A stretch of 64,000 nt of DNA from Bin16 sp965206315. GTDB taxonomy: Bacteria > Chloroflexota > Dehalococcoidia > Lucifugimonadales > Australimonadaceae. Position 1 is the stretch's first letter; every line of letters begins with the position of its first letter. The notes below the pieces were generated by a model. It searched no databases. It was not told the origin of the DNA and saw nothing but the letters and a program-made list of their open reading frames with translations. Location: positions 1,488,001 through 1,552,000 of the forward strand of contig OZ242210.1 in NCBI GenBank assembly GCA_965206315.1, read 5' to 3'. This document shows positions 49,862 to 59,056 of the stretch, piece after piece. A program made the translations under genes and the position numbers.

Positions 49862-51550
49862 TCAGGGCTGGATGAGCCCCTCCTGGGGCTGTGTCCAGGC
49901 TACCTTGGGCAGCATGGCGTGTTGCCTGGCACGTGCGAAGGATACGTCGTGGACGGGCACGTCGATGATCACCGGCGCCTGGCGTTCCAGTGCGAGCGGG
50001 AGCAGCCGTTCCAGGTCCAGAGGGTCGTCCGCCCGCATGCCTACCGCGCCGAAAGACTCGGCGAACCTGATGAAGTCCGGGTTGTGCAGGTCAGTTTCAT
50101 AGGTGCCGGAGAAGAAATCATCCAGATCGCGTGCGACGTTGCCGTAAGCGTCGTCCCTGAAGACGATGGTGACCACGTTGATGCCGTACTTGACCGCGGT
50201 TGAGAGCTCGGCGGCGTTGAACATGAAACCACCGTCTCCGTTGATGCAGACGACGGCGCGGTCCGGCCGGGCGACCTTCACGCCCAGCGCCGTGGGGAAC
50301 GCACCGCCAAGGTTGTAGGAGTAACCGGAGTCGACGTATGTCTTCGGGTGGTTCACCTTGTAGTGCGTGCGGGAGTAGTAGCCGAGCTGGGTAATGTCCC
50401 AGACGGTGAAGGCGTCGTCGGGGGCACCGTGCTGGATCGCTTCGATGATGGGGAACTGCGGCTCGTGGAGGTGGATGTCGTAGTAGGCGATGAGGCGTCG
50501 CGCAGCGGCGACCGCCGGTTCGGGCGATGGACGGTTCCCTGCGCCAGCCTCGGCGAGGTGGGGAAGGAGCGCTTCGATGGTCGCCCTGGCGTCACCGTGA
50601 AGGGGTATGGTGTTTGCCTGGACCCGGGTGAGTTCGGAGTCGTCTACGTTGATGTTGATCAGGGTTGACGCTTCGCCCGCGGGGTTGCCCATCGAGAAGC
50701 GCGTTCCGACGCCTATCACGACATCGGCCGACTGCATTACGTCGACGAGTTCGTTCATCTCCTGCACGTCCGCACGGGGGCTGAGGCAGGAGCCGTAGCA
50801 CAGGGGGTGGCGGTCCGGGATGGCGCCCTTGCCGCCGCCGGAGGTAATGACGGGGATGCGGGTCGCTTCGGCGAGTGCGACGAGGGCATCTTCCGCGCCC
50901 GACTGCGACACGCCGCCCCCGGCGAGTATGACCGGGCGCTGGGACGCGGCGATGACGCGGGCGGCTTCCTGCAACTGCTCCGGGCTCGGCACGATGCGCG
51001 AGGTAGGGGCAGGATTCCGCAGTTGAATCTCGTCGCGCTCCAAGCCGGTCTCCGGAGGCATCTCGATATAGACGGGACGGGGCCGTCCAGTGCGCATCTG
51101 CCGGAAGGCCTCGGACACAGCGGCCGGAACGTCGCGCGGCGTGAGCACCTGCCGCCGCCACTTGGTGACCGGGGCAAGTGTGGCCCCCTGGTCCATGATC
51201 TCGTGGACGGCTCCGAGGTTCTTACCGAGCTGGCCGCGAGGGATCTGGCCGGCGACGAGGAGCACAGGTGAGGAGCGGGCGTATGCGGTGGCGATGCCCG
51301 CGGCGGCGTTGTAGACGCCCGTGCCGGGCACGACCATGACGACTCCTGGTTTCCCCGATGCACGCGCGTAACCGTCGGCCATGTGCGCAGCGCCCTGCTC
51401 GTGGCGGGTGGTGATCATGCGCATGCCGGGTTCGTCCCGCATTGCGGCGACGATCCCGTTCATGTGTATGCCGGGAATGCCGAATACGGTGTCGACGCCT
51501 TCGCGCAGCAGGGACTGCACGAGGGCCTCGCCTCCGCTCATTCTGGGCAC
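49862..51550 (-). CDS. ThDP-dependent enzyme, acetolactate synthase-like
   Basis: The 562-aa enzyme has all three domains of the pyruvate-oxidase/acetolactate synthase group: an N-terminal pyrimidine domain with E51 in TRHEQGAAHMADGYA, a central domain, and a C-terminal ThDP/Mg domain (INGDGGFMFNAAELSTAVKYGINV). It is not clearly AHAS, because no regulatory subunit or ilvC is adjacent; oxalyl-CoA decarboxylase, glyoxylate carboligase or a benzoylformate-like enzyme are possible. GTG 51550 follows AGGAGGA by eight bases. DUF1330 lies directly upstream on the strand. Confidence 0.85.
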   Translation of the reverse strand: MPRMSGGEALVQSLLREGVDTVFGIPGIHMNGIVAAMRDEPGMRMITTRHEQGAAHMADGYARASGKPGVVMVVPGTGVYNAAAGIATAYARSSPVLLVAGQIPRGQLGKNLGAVHEIMDQGATLAPVTKWRRQVLTPRDVPAAVSEAFRQMRTGRPRPVYIEMPPETGLERDEIQLRNPAPTSRIVPSPEQLQEAARVIAASQRPVILAGGGVSQSGAEDALVALAEATRIPVITSGGGKGAIPDRHPLCYGSCLSPRADVQEMNELVDVMQSADVVIGVGTRFSMGNPAGEASTLININVDDSELTRVQANTIPLHGDARATIEALLPHLAEAGAGNRPSPEPAVAAARRLIAYYDIHLHEPQFPIIEAIQHGAPDDAFTVWDITQLGYYSRTHYKVNHPKTYVDSGYSYNLGGAFPTALGVKVARPDRAVVCINGDGGFMFNAAELSTAVKYGINVVTIVFRDDAYGNVARDLDDFFSGTYETDLHNPDFIRFAESFGAVGMRADDPLDLERLLPLALERQAPVIIDVPVHDVSFARARQHAMLPKVAWTQPQEGLIQP

Positions 51551-51572
51551 GGTTCACTTCCTCCTACGCAGG

Positions 51573-51860
51573 CTATAAACCTTCGGTAACCACCATGTTG
51601 ATGTTGGCCGCCCTCGAGAGAAGGTCGCCAAGCTCGGTGTACTCCGGGGAGGCCAGCCAGGCGCGAGCCTGCTCCATGCTGCCGAACTCGAGGATCGAGA
51701 GGCGCCTGGGCGTCCAGGAGCCCAGTCGGACTTCGATCTCGCCACCACGGGCCACGAACCTGCCGCCGTGAGCTTCCACAGTACCCGTTACGCGCTCGAA
51801 GAACTGTCTGAATAGCTCAGGGTCCTTTATCTCAAGATCGGTTATCACGTATGCAGACAT
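51573..51860 (-). CDS. DUF1330 protein
   Basis: The 95-aa protein is a ferredoxin-like dimeric alpha-beta barrel domain of the DUF1330 family (MSAYVITDLEIKDPELFRQFFERV, GGRFVARGGEIEV, RRLSILEFGSMEQARAWLASPEY). ATG 51860 gives the family start. Its 3' end is repeated in degenerate form near the gcvPB stop (52207-52289). Function is unknown. Confidence 0.78.
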   Translation of the reverse strand: MSAYVITDLEIKDPELFRQFFERVTGTVEAHGGRFVARGGEIEVRLGSWTPRRLSILEFGSMEQARAWLASPEYTELGDLLSRAANINMVVTEGL

Positions 51861-51902
51861 GCTGGCATCTCCTGAGTCTGGATTCCTGTTGGTGCGGGAA
51901 TG

Positions 51903-51960
51903 ACAGGGCCTTACTCGTCGAAGGGCATCGGAGTTCGGGACGGCGGGCGGCGCGGGCCGC
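51903..51960 (-). pseudogene. Remnant of a gcvPB 3' end
   Basis: CAGGGCCTTACTC and CGGGCGGCGCGGGCC in the same order as at 52291-52350 (the true gcvPB end), with small gaps between them. No open frame remains. Confidence 0.5.
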
Positions 51961-52206
51961 CGCTCATTCCGGGCATGATGCTGGACCAACTCCGCTCAAA
52001 AACCGGGTGTGTGTCGACTGGAGTCAGCACCGCAGTAGCCTGCGGGCCGCCCGCCACGCTCTTCATGGCCATAGCCTAACCGATACATCCTCCGGATGTC
52101 TGTACATACGCAGTTGCGGACTCTTCCACTCCTGCGATGTTCGCGGAATCCATGCCCGTACCGGGGTGTTTGCACAGCCCACTAGGGACTATGTGCACGG
52201 TCGCCC

Positions 52207-52289
52207 AGGCAGGCTATAAGCCCTCGGTAACCACCCATGTTGATGTTGGCTGCCCTCGAGCGAAGGCCGTCAAGCGCCGTGTGCTCCGG
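52207..52289 (-). pseudogene. Remnant of a DUF1330 3' end
   Basis: The sequence aligns over about 80 bases with the end of the DUF1330 gene at 51567-51650 (shared GGCTATAA and CGGTAACCACC followed by CATGTTGATGTTGG). A one-base insertion breaks the frame. Confidence 0.6.
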
Positions 52290-52297
52290 GCAGGGCC

Positions 52298-53779
52298 TTA
52301 CTCCTCGGCGGGGCGCCAGCGGAGCTCGGGGCGGCGGGCGGCGCGGGCCTCGTCGAGGCGGGAGATGGGGGTCTCGTACGGCGCGCCGCGCAGGAACTCC
52401 TCGTCCGCGGCGGCCTCGGCGTCGATGCGCTCCAACGTCTCGATGAAGGCGTCGAGCGTCTCCTTCGATTCCGTCTCGGTTGGCTCGATCATGAGCGCCT
52501 CCGGCACGACGAGCGGGAAGTACATGGTGGGGGCGTGGAAGCCGTGGTCCAACAGGCGCTTGGAGACGTTGAGCGCGGTCGCTCCGGCGCGTTTGCGGGC
52601 GGCGAAGACCACCTCGTGCATCACGGATCGGTCGTACGGGAGCTCGAAGAAGGGGCGGAGCTTCGCGAGCAGGTAGTTGGCGTTGAGCACGGCGTTGCCG
52701 CTGATGTTCAGCATGCCCTCGCCGCCGAGCAGCGAGATGTAGGTGAGCGCTCGGATGAGCACCCCGAAGTTGCCCTGCGCGCCGCCGCAGCGCCCGATGC
52801 TCTGCGCGGGCATCTCGCTGCTGTAGGAGCCGTCGTCGCGTTGAACCGCGATGGGGCCGGGGAGGAAGGGGGCGAGCGCCTCCGTGACGCAGATGGGGCC
52901 TGCGCCGGGGCCGCCGCCGCCGTGGGGCGTGCTGAACGTCTTGTGCAGGTTCATGTGGACGACGTCGAAGCCGAAGTGGCCGAGCTTGGCGCGTCCGAGG
53001 AGCGCGTTCATGTTCGCGCCGTCGCCGTAGACGAGGCCGCCCGCCTCGTGGACGATGCGGCACATCTCGATGGCGTTGCGGTCGAAGAGGCCAAGGGTGG
53101 TCGGCTGGGTGAACATCACGCCTGCCAGGTCGTCGCCGGCCTCGGCGCGAACGGCGTCGAGGTCGATGTCGCCGCCGGGCGTGGAGGGGATGGAGATGAC
53201 CTGGAAGCCGGCCATGGCCGCGGAGGCGGGATTGGTGCCGTGGGCGGTGTCCGGGATGAGCATCTTGCGGCGGTGGCCATCGCCACGCGCGTCGAGCGCG
53301 GCGCGGAGCGTGAGGATGCCCGCGAGTTCGCCCTGCGCTCCGGCGAGCGGGGCGAGACTGGCGCTCGGCAGGCCGCTCACCTCCTGCAGGTAGGTCTGCA
53401 GGCGGAAGACGGCTTCGAGGCACCCCTGGACCTGCCCCTCCGGCTGCGCGGGGTGCGCCAGCGCGAAGCCGGGCGTCGCGGCGACGGCCTCGTTCAGCTT
53501 CGGGTTGTACTTCATCGTGCAGCTGCCGAGGGGGTAGAAGTTGGTGTCGATGGAGAAGTTCAGCTGGCTGAGGTGCGTGAAGTAGCGGACAACCTCGCCC
53601 TCCGTGACCTCCGGCAGTTGCAGATCGTCGCGGAGCATCGCCTGCTCCGGCATGAGCTGCGGCGGCACGTCGGACGCCGGGAGCGTGACGCCGGTGCGTC
53701 CGGGACGGCTGCGCTCCATCAGCAGCCTGCGGCGGTTGTGCGCCTCCTCGCGGAGCGGGGTGTCCGGCATCGAAGTCAT
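52298..53779 (-). CDS. gcvPB: Glycine dehydrogenase (P protein) subunit 2
   Basis: The 493-aa PLP subunit has the conserved DGANMNALLGRAKLG and the Schiff-base Lys K280 in NLHKTFSTPHGGGG. Together with GcvPA it decarboxylates glycine and transfers the aminomethyl group to lipoyl-GcvH. ATG 53779 lies one base after the gcvPA stop (53781). It is the last gene of the gcv cluster. Confidence 0.95.
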   Translation of the reverse strand: MTSMPDTPLREEAHNRRRLLMERSRPGRTGVTLPASDVPPQLMPEQAMLRDDLQLPEVTEGEVVRYFTHLSQLNFSIDTNFYPLGSCTMKYNPKLNEAVAATPGFALAHPAQPEGQVQGCLEAVFRLQTYLQEVSGLPSASLAPLAGAQGELAGILTLRAALDARGDGHRRKMLIPDTAHGTNPASAAMAGFQVISIPSTPGGDIDLDAVRAEAGDDLAGVMFTQPTTLGLFDRNAIEMCRIVHEAGGLVYGDGANMNALLGRAKLGHFGFDVVHMNLHKTFSTPHGGGGPGAGPICVTEALAPFLPGPIAVQRDDGSYSSEMPAQSIGRCGGAQGNFGVLIRALTYISLLGGEGMLNISGNAVLNANYLLAKLRPFFELPYDRSVMHEVVFAARKRAGATALNVSKRLLDHGFHAPTMYFPLVVPEALMIEPTETESKETLDAFIETLERIDAEAAADEEFLRGAPYETPISRLDEARAARRPELRWRPAEE

Positions 53780-53780
53780 G

Positions 53781-55121
53781 TCAGGCTATCTCCGCGAGCG
53801 CGTCCACGAGGCGGTCTATCTGGGCGCGCGTGTTGACCTCGGTGACGCAGAGCAGCATGCCGTTCGGGTAGCGGTCGCTCACGTCCAGCCCGCCGATGAT
53901 GCCGCGCTGCTCCAGTGCGGCGCTGACCTCGGCCGCAGGCTTCGGGCAGGTGACGACGAACTCCTGGAAGAAGGGGTGGCTCACGGGAAGGCTATAGCCG
54001 GGGAGTTCGGCGATGCGGGACGCGGCGTAGTGCGCCTTCTGATAGCAGAGCCCGGCGACGTGGCGGAGTCCCTGCCTGCCCATGAGCGCCAGGTACATGG
54101 TGGCCCAGAGCCCGATGAGCGCGGTGCTCGTGCAGATATTGGACGTAGCGTGCTCACGGCGGATGTGCTGCTCGCGCGGCTGGAGGGTGAGCACGTAGCC
54201 GGTGCGTCCCTCCGTGTCGACCGTCCGCCCCGCGATGCGCCCCGGCAGTTGGCGGATGTACTCCTGGCGGCAGGTGAAGATGCCGACGTACGGGCCGCCG
54301 AAACTCGGGGGTATGCCAAGCGCCTGACCCTCGCCGGTGGCGATGTCGGCGCCGAACGCGCCGGGCGGTTTGTACATGGCGAGCGCCGTGGGGTCGCACG
54401 ACATGACGGCGAGCGCGCCGTGTTCGTGGGCGAGGTCGACGAGCGCCTGCGAGTCCTCGAACGCGCCGAAGAAGTTGGGGTACTGCGAGATGAGGCACGC
54501 CGTCTCCGGCTGGAGCTCCGGCGAGGCGGGCGAGGTCTCGTAGATCTCGATGCCCTGGGGCTGCGCATAGAAGCGGATCGTTTCGACGTAGCGCGGGTTG
54601 ACGGTGTCGAGCACGGCGACGCGGGAGCGTTTCGTGACACGGCAGGCCATGAGCGCGCCCTCGGCGAGGCTGCTCGCGCCGTCGTACATGCCGGCGTTGG
54701 AGACCTCCATGCCGAAGAGCTGGGCGGTGAGGGTCTGGAACTCGAACGTGCCCTGGAGCGTTCCCTGCGACACCTCCGGCTGATAGGGGGTGTAAGAGGT
54801 GAGGAACTCGCCGCGGGTGACGAGCGGCGCGACGACGGCGGGACAGAAGTGGTGGTAGACGCCCGCGCCGAGGAAACTGGGGTGCTCGCCCGCGTGGAAG
54901 TTGCGCTGCGCCAGCGCGGTCATCTCGGCACGCAACTCCATCTCCGGCACGGGCGCGGGCAGCGCGAGGCCGGGATGGCGGAACTGCTCCGGGATGTCGC
55001 CGAACAGCTCCTCGACAGCGGAGGCGCCAACCTCCGCAAGCATGGCGGCGCGGTCGTCGTCGGTGTTGGGGATGAAGGGTGAGGTGAGCGGCGAATCAGA
55101 CATGGGGACAGTGGTCACCAC
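53781..55121 (-). CDS. gcvPA: Glycine dehydrogenase (P protein) subunit 1
   Basis: The 446-aa protein is the N-terminal half-type P-protein (FIPNTDDDRAAMLAEVGA, GAGVYHHFCPAVV, SYTPYQPEVSQGTLQ, YDGASSLAEGAL). GTG 55121 directly follows the gcvH stop and gives 446 aa; an internal ATG at 55103 (MSDSPLTSP) is also a plausible start because neither has a strong ribosome binding site. It works with GcvPB as a heterotetramer. Confidence 0.94.
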   Translation of the reverse strand: MVTTVPMSDSPLTSPFIPNTDDDRAAMLAEVGASAVEELFGDIPEQFRHPGLALPAPVPEMELRAEMTALAQRNFHAGEHPSFLGAGVYHHFCPAVVAPLVTRGEFLTSYTPYQPEVSQGTLQGTFEFQTLTAQLFGMEVSNAGMYDGASSLAEGALMACRVTKRSRVAVLDTVNPRYVETIRFYAQPQGIEIYETSPASPELQPETACLISQYPNFFGAFEDSQALVDLAHEHGALAVMSCDPTALAMYKPPGAFGADIATGEGQALGIPPSFGGPYVGIFTCRQEYIRQLPGRIAGRTVDTEGRTGYVLTLQPREQHIRREHATSNICTSTALIGLWATMYLALMGRQGLRHVAGLCYQKAHYAASRIAELPGYSLPVSHPFFQEFVVTCPKPAAEVSAALEQRGIIGGLDVSDRYPNGMLLCVTEVNTRAQIDRLVDALAEIA

Positions 55122-55502
55122 TCATTCGATAAGCGCCGTGTAGGCTGCGGCGTCCAGCAGGGCGTCGAGCTCGGCTGGGTCGTCGGGCCTGACGCGGATA
55201 AGCCAGCCCTTCTCGTGCGGGCTCTCGTTCAGCAGTTCGGGCGCGTTCTTCACCTCGTCGTTGACAGCGGTGACCTCGCCGGATACAGGGGAGAATAGCT
55301 CGGAGACGGCCTTAACCGACTCGACCTCGCCCATCTGGGCGTTCTGGGTCACGCGGTCGCCGGGCTGGGGGAGTTCGACGTAGACGACGTCGCCCAACTC
55401 GTGCTGTGCGAAGTCGGTGATGCCGACGAGGATGAGGCCGTCCGGTTCAGGCAGCGCCCACTCGTGCTCCCTGGAATAGCGGCGGTCTTCCGGAACAGGC
55501 AT
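55122..55502 (-). CDS. gcvH: Glycine cleavage H protein
   Basis: The 126-aa carrier has the lipoyl attachment site ESVKAVSE with K64, and the family start YSREHEWALPE. The lipoyl arm shuttles the aminomethyl group from the P-protein to GcvT. The gene sits two bases after gcvT. Confidence 0.95.
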   Translation of the reverse strand: MPVPEDRRYSREHEWALPEPDGLILVGITDFAQHELGDVVYVELPQPGDRVTQNAQMGEVESVKAVSELFSPVSGEVTAVNDEVKNAPELLNESPHEKGWLIRVRPDDPAELDALLDAAAYTALIE

Positions 55503-55504
55503 GG

Positions 55505-56605
55505 CTATCGCGACCTCTTGTAGAAGGGAAGGGCCACGATCTGCGCCGGAATCTGCCGCCCACGAACGTCCACGGCGATGGGGTTTCCGGGCTCGCTGGC
55601 CTCCCTCGGAAGATAGCCGAGGCCTATATTGGTGTCAAGGTAAGGCGAGTAGCTGCCACTCGTAACTTCGCCCACGTCGGAACCGTCGACGAGGATGCGG
55701 TGATGCGCCCTAGGGGCGGGTCCGCGCTCCGCCGTGCGGAAGCCTGCGAGCACGCGCTCGGTACCGTTCTCGGCGGCGCTGCGCACCGCGTCGGCGCCGC
55801 AGAAATCGCGCTCCAGCCGGACGAAACGCTCCAACCCGGCCTCGATGGGGTTGACCGTTTCGTCCATGTCGGAGCCGTGGAGCAGCAGTGCGGCCTCCAG
55901 CCGGAGGGCGTCGCGGGCACCGAGTCCGCAGGGCGCCGCACCCGCGTCCATGAGGGCGCGCCAGAGTGCAGATGCGGTCTCCGCCGCCGGCATGATCTCG
56001 ACGCCGTCCTCGCCGGTGTAGCCGGTGCGGGCGATGAGCGCGGGCGCGCCCATGATCTCCGTCTCGACGACGTTGAACGGGCGCACGGCATCGCGGTCGA
56101 AGCCTGCAACCTGTCCGGCGATGGACGTGCCGCCCGGCCCCTGGAGCGCGATCATCGCGATCTCGGCGGTGCGGTCGGTGAGCGTTGCGCCGGGGAATCG
56201 CTCGGCGCGCCAGCGCTTCAGCCACGCGAAGACCTTGGCGGCGTTCGCAGCGTTGGCGACGATCATGAAGCGCTCGTCGCCGAGGCGGTAGACGATGGCG
56301 TCGTCCAGGATGCCGCCGGACTCGTTGCAGAGAAGGCCGTAGCGCGCGCGGCCTATCGGCATCGCCTCGCCGACGTCGGCGGTGTGCACCCAATCGAGGA
56401 GGGCGCGGGCGTCCGGCCCCTCGACGGCGAAGCGCCCCATGTGGGAGACGTCGAAGATGCCGGCGGCAGTGCGGACGGCCCGCGCCTCGGCGAGAACGCC
56501 CGCGTACTGCACGGGCATGTCGTATCCGGCGAACGGCACCATGCGGGCGCCTAGGGAGACGTGGTTGTCGTGCAGGATGGTGGTGCGGAGAGGGGCGTCC
56601 GTCAT
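55505..56605 (-). CDS. gcvT: Aminomethyltransferase GcvT
   Basis: The 366-aa protein has the T-protein signature (VPFAGYDMPVQYAG, FDVSHMGRF, GYTGEDGVEI, LGARDALRLEA). It transfers the methylene from H-protein to tetrahydrofolate and releases ammonia. It is the first gene of gcvT-gcvH-gcvPA-gcvPB. A -10-like TATGCT (56622-56617) sits 11 bases before the ATG, so the leader is very short; there is no room for a glycine riboswitch. Confidence 0.95.
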   Translation of the reverse strand: MTDAPLRTTILHDNHVSLGARMVPFAGYDMPVQYAGVLAEARAVRTAAGIFDVSHMGRFAVEGPDARALLDWVHTADVGEAMPIGRARYGLLCNESGGILDDAIVYRLGDERFMIVANAANAAKVFAWLKRWRAERFPGATLTDRTAEIAMIALQGPGGTSIAGQVAGFDRDAVRPFNVVETEIMGAPALIARTGYTGEDGVEIMPAAETASALWRALMDAGAAPCGLGARDALRLEAALLLHGSDMDETVNPIEAGLERFVRLERDFCGADAVRSAAENGTERVLAGFRTAERGPAPRAHHRILVDGSDVGEVTSGSYSPYLDTNIGLGYLPREASEPGNPIAVDVRGRQIPAQIVALPFYKRSR

Positions 56606-56615
56606 GCATTAAGCG

Positions 56616-56622
56616 TAGCATA
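56616..56622. promoter_or_regulatory. Overlapping divergent -10 boxes between gcvT and monooxygenase
   Basis: On the plus strand the bases read TAGCAT (56616-56621); on the minus strand TATGCT (56622-56617). The same seven bases can serve both directions in this 47-base gap. Confidence 0.4.
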
Positions 56623-56652
56623 GGGAGGCTTTCGCACAGGAGGTATCCGCTC

Positions 56653-57744
56653 ATGGACCGGCTCGAATTCGGTGTGTGGGACCAGATGCAGACGTACGAG
56701 GTGCTCAATGCGACGAACGCCGCCGACGTGTACGAGGCGCATATCCGGCAAGCGCAGCTGATGGAGCGCGTGGGGTTCGAGTACTACTGGACGCTGGAGC
56801 ACCAGGGCTCCTACGTGGGAGCGATCACGTCGCCGCAGATGTTCCTGACGGCGGTGGCGCGGCATACTGAGTCGCTTCGGCTCGGGACGATGATCTGGCA
56901 GCTGCCGTTCCATCATCCGATCCGGCTGGCACAGGACGTGGCGATGCTGGACCACCTCTCCGGGGGACGTGCGGAGTTCGGCACCGGCATCGGCGTGCAT
57001 GAGCACGAGTTCATGCGCTGGGGGCTCGACTTCTACTCGCGGCAGGAGGTGGGTGAAGAGGTCCTCGATATCATCGAGCTGGCGTGGAGCGGCGACGGCA
57101 CGGTGACGTACGAGGGGAAGTACTGGCAGATAGACGAGGCACTGATCCAGCCGGTTCCGCTGCAGAAGCCGCACCCGCCGATATGGGCGGCGGTGCACAG
57201 CCCGCGAGCGATCGATTTCGCGGCGAAGCGCGGCTATCACATGGCGCAGAACATCGACACCGACGAGTCTATGATCCAGAAGTTCTCGGAGTGGCGCGAG
57301 GCGTGGAAGGGCTACGGGCACAAGGGGCCGATGCCGCGCCAGTTCCTGATGCGCGTGGTGCACGTGGCGGAGACCGACGCAAAGGCGCACGAGCAGGCGC
57401 AACGGTACCTGCTGGAGGCGAATACGCTTGGACGTGAAATCGTCACGTCCAGCCGCATCGGGTTCGGCTCCCATCCACGCGGGATGGGGCACGAGGACAG
57501 CGAGGACATCCGCGAGCGGGGCCGCATCTTCCGCGAGTGCGCGCGCTCCTACGACTTCTGGCTCGACAACGGACTGGCGCTCGTCGGCAGCCCGGAGTCG
57601 GTTGCGCGCCAGATAGCGGAAGGACGCGAGAAGATCGGGTACGACCACTTCGCCGGCAAGTTCCACATCGGGCGGATGCCGCACGACATCGTGGAGTCGT
57701 CGCTGACGCTGTTCGGCGAGGAAGTCATACCCGCCTTCCGGTAG
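56653..57744 (+). CDS. Luciferase-like flavin-dependent monooxygenase 1
   Basis: The 363-aa protein is a bacterial luciferase-like TIM-barrel monooxygenase (FEYYWTLEHQGSYVGAITSPQMFLTAVARHTESLRLGTMIWQLPFHHP is summarised here; LDHLSGGRAEFGTGIGVHEHEF is the phosphate-binding region, IWAAVHSPRAIDFAAKRG the C-terminal region). It would use reduced flavin and oxygen. AGGAGG lies upstream of the ATG. Large paralog sets of this family are a known trait of SAR202. The substrate is unknown. Confidence 0.9.
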   Translation: MDRLEFGVWDQMQTYEVLNATNAADVYEAHIRQAQLMERVGFEYYWTLEHQGSYVGAITSPQMFLTAVARHTESLRLGTMIWQLPFHHPIRLAQDVAMLDHLSGGRAEFGTGIGVHEHEFMRWGLDFYSRQEVGEEVLDIIELAWSGDGTVTYEGKYWQIDEALIQPVPLQKPHPPIWAAVHSPRAIDFAAKRGYHMAQNIDTDESMIQKFSEWREAWKGYGHKGPMPRQFLMRVVHVAETDAKAHEQAQRYLLEANTLGREIVTSSRIGFGSHPRGMGHEDSEDIRERGRIFRECARSYDFWLDNGLALVGSPESVARQIAEGREKIGYDHFAGKFHIGRMPHDIVESSLTLFGEEVIPAFR

Positions 57745-57792
57745 AAGGCGCACGTTCGCACAGAGCACCATCACCTGGAAGGAGAGAGCAGG

Positions 57793-58962
57793 ATGCCTCC
57801 TCTGGAGTTCGGCGCGTGGGGCGCCGTGAAGATCAACGACATCAAGCGGCTTGGGTCGGCGGCTGCGGCGTACGACGAACACATCCGCCAGGCCCGCATG
57901 ATGGACGAGCTCGGCTACCGCTACTACTGGATCATCGAGCACCAGGCCTCGTACATCGGCGCGATCACCGCGCCGACGGTCTTCCTCACGGCGGTCGCGG
58001 CGGCGACGGAGCACATCCACGTCGGCGCGATGATCTGGCAGTTGCCGTTCCACAACCCGATGCGGCTGGCGCAGGAAGTGGCGACGCTCGATCACCTCTC
58101 GAAAGGGAGGGTCGAGTTCGGCTCCGGGCTGGGGACGCACGAGCACGAGTTCATCCGCTGGGGTATCAACTACTACGATCGTCATATCGCGAGCGAAGAG
58201 GCGATGAAGGTGATCGAGGACGCGTGGACGAAGGACGAGGTCACGCATCGCGGACGGTTCTGGCAGTACGACGAGATGCTGCCGATGCCGAAGCCGTACC
58301 AGCAGCCGCACCCGCCTATCTGGATCGCGTGCCACAGCCTGCGCGCGTTCGAGTGGGCGGCGGAACGCAACTACGACGTGGCGACGAACATCTCAACAGA
58401 CGACGAACTGGTCGACAAGTTCGAGCACTTCCGCAGCATCTGGCATGAGTGCGAGCACCCCGGCCCGATGCCGCGGCAGATGCTGGTGCGCGTCGTCCAC
58501 GTCGCGGAGACCGACGAGCAGGCGCGCGCCGAGGCGGAGCCGTACCTGCTCGAGTACTACGGCATCGACCGCGAGCACGTGGTGAACACGCGCATCGGCT
58601 TCGGGAGCGACCCGCGCGGCAAGGGGACGGACAACACGCGCTACACGCGGGCGAACGGGAAGATATTCGCGCAGGCGCGGCAGTCCTACGATTTCTGGAT
58701 CGATAATGGGCTGGCCATCATCGGCAGCCCGGAGACAGTTGCGCGGCGGATAGCGGAGACGCAGGAGCGGCTCGGCTTCACGGTGTGGGCGGGCAGCCAT
58801 CACATCGGGCGGATGCCGACCGAGCATGTCGACAAGTCGATCCGGCTGTTCGGCGAGGAGGTCATCCCCGCGTTCGATGCGCCCTCCGAGCCGGTCGTGC
58901 CGGTGAGCACAGTGCTCCAACGACAGGGCCCGTCCGGCCAGCAGGGGCCGTGGGCGGGGTAG
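57793..58962 (+). CDS. Luciferase-like flavin-dependent monooxygenase 2
   Basis: The 389-aa protein is a close relative of the preceding gene, with the same motif order (YYWIIEHQASYIGAITAP, MIWQLPFHNPMRLAQEVATLDHLSKGRVEFGSG, ARRIAETQERLGF). It has an extra C-terminal tail of about 20 residues rich in Gly, Pro and Gln. GGAAGGAGAG precedes the ATG. The two genes are 48 bases apart and were probably made by tandem duplication. Confidence 0.9.
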   Translation: MPPLEFGAWGAVKINDIKRLGSAAAAYDEHIRQARMMDELGYRYYWIIEHQASYIGAITAPTVFLTAVAAATEHIHVGAMIWQLPFHNPMRLAQEVATLDHLSKGRVEFGSGLGTHEHEFIRWGINYYDRHIASEEAMKVIEDAWTKDEVTHRGRFWQYDEMLPMPKPYQQPHPPIWIACHSLRAFEWAAERNYDVATNISTDDELVDKFEHFRSIWHECEHPGPMPRQMLVRVVHVAETDEQARAEAEPYLLEYYGIDREHVVNTRIGFGSDPRGKGTDNTRYTRANGKIFAQARQSYDFWIDNGLAIIGSPETVARRIAETQERLGFTVWAGSHHIGRMPTEHVDKSIRLFGEEVIPAFDAPSEPVVPVSTVLQRQGPSGQQGPWAG

Positions 58963-59000
58963 TCAGGGTAGTAGACAGAAGCAAGCGTCTGCTCTCACGG

Positions 59001-59037
59001 TTGCAATCATTGATAGCACTGATTACAATGATTGCAA
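59001..59037 (+). promoter_or_regulatory. Operator of the toxin-antitoxin pair
   Basis: A perfect 12-bp inverted repeat TTGCAATCATTG (59001-59012) / CAATGATTGCAA (59026-59037) with a 13-base spacer. The -10-like TACAAT (59024-59029) lies in its right arm, 27 bases before the antitoxin ATG. Confidence 0.75.
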
Positions 59038-59056
59038 TGCAATCAAGAGTGACACC

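Larger units (their letters stand above)
51861..52297. other. Region of duplicated gene tails between DUF1330 and gcvPB
   Basis: About 440 bases without an intact gene. Near 51903-51960 there is a degraded copy of the gcvPB 3' end, and at 52207-52289 a degraded copy of the DUF1330 3' end. Family B-like sequence (GATTCCTGTTGGTGCGGGAA) occurs at 51880. Nothing else is recognised. Confidence 0.5.

Noticed and set aside
56606..56652. Glycine riboswitch before gcvT
   Set aside because: The gap is only 47 bases and holds promoter and ribosome-binding sequences; a glycine riboswitch needs about 100 bases or more.
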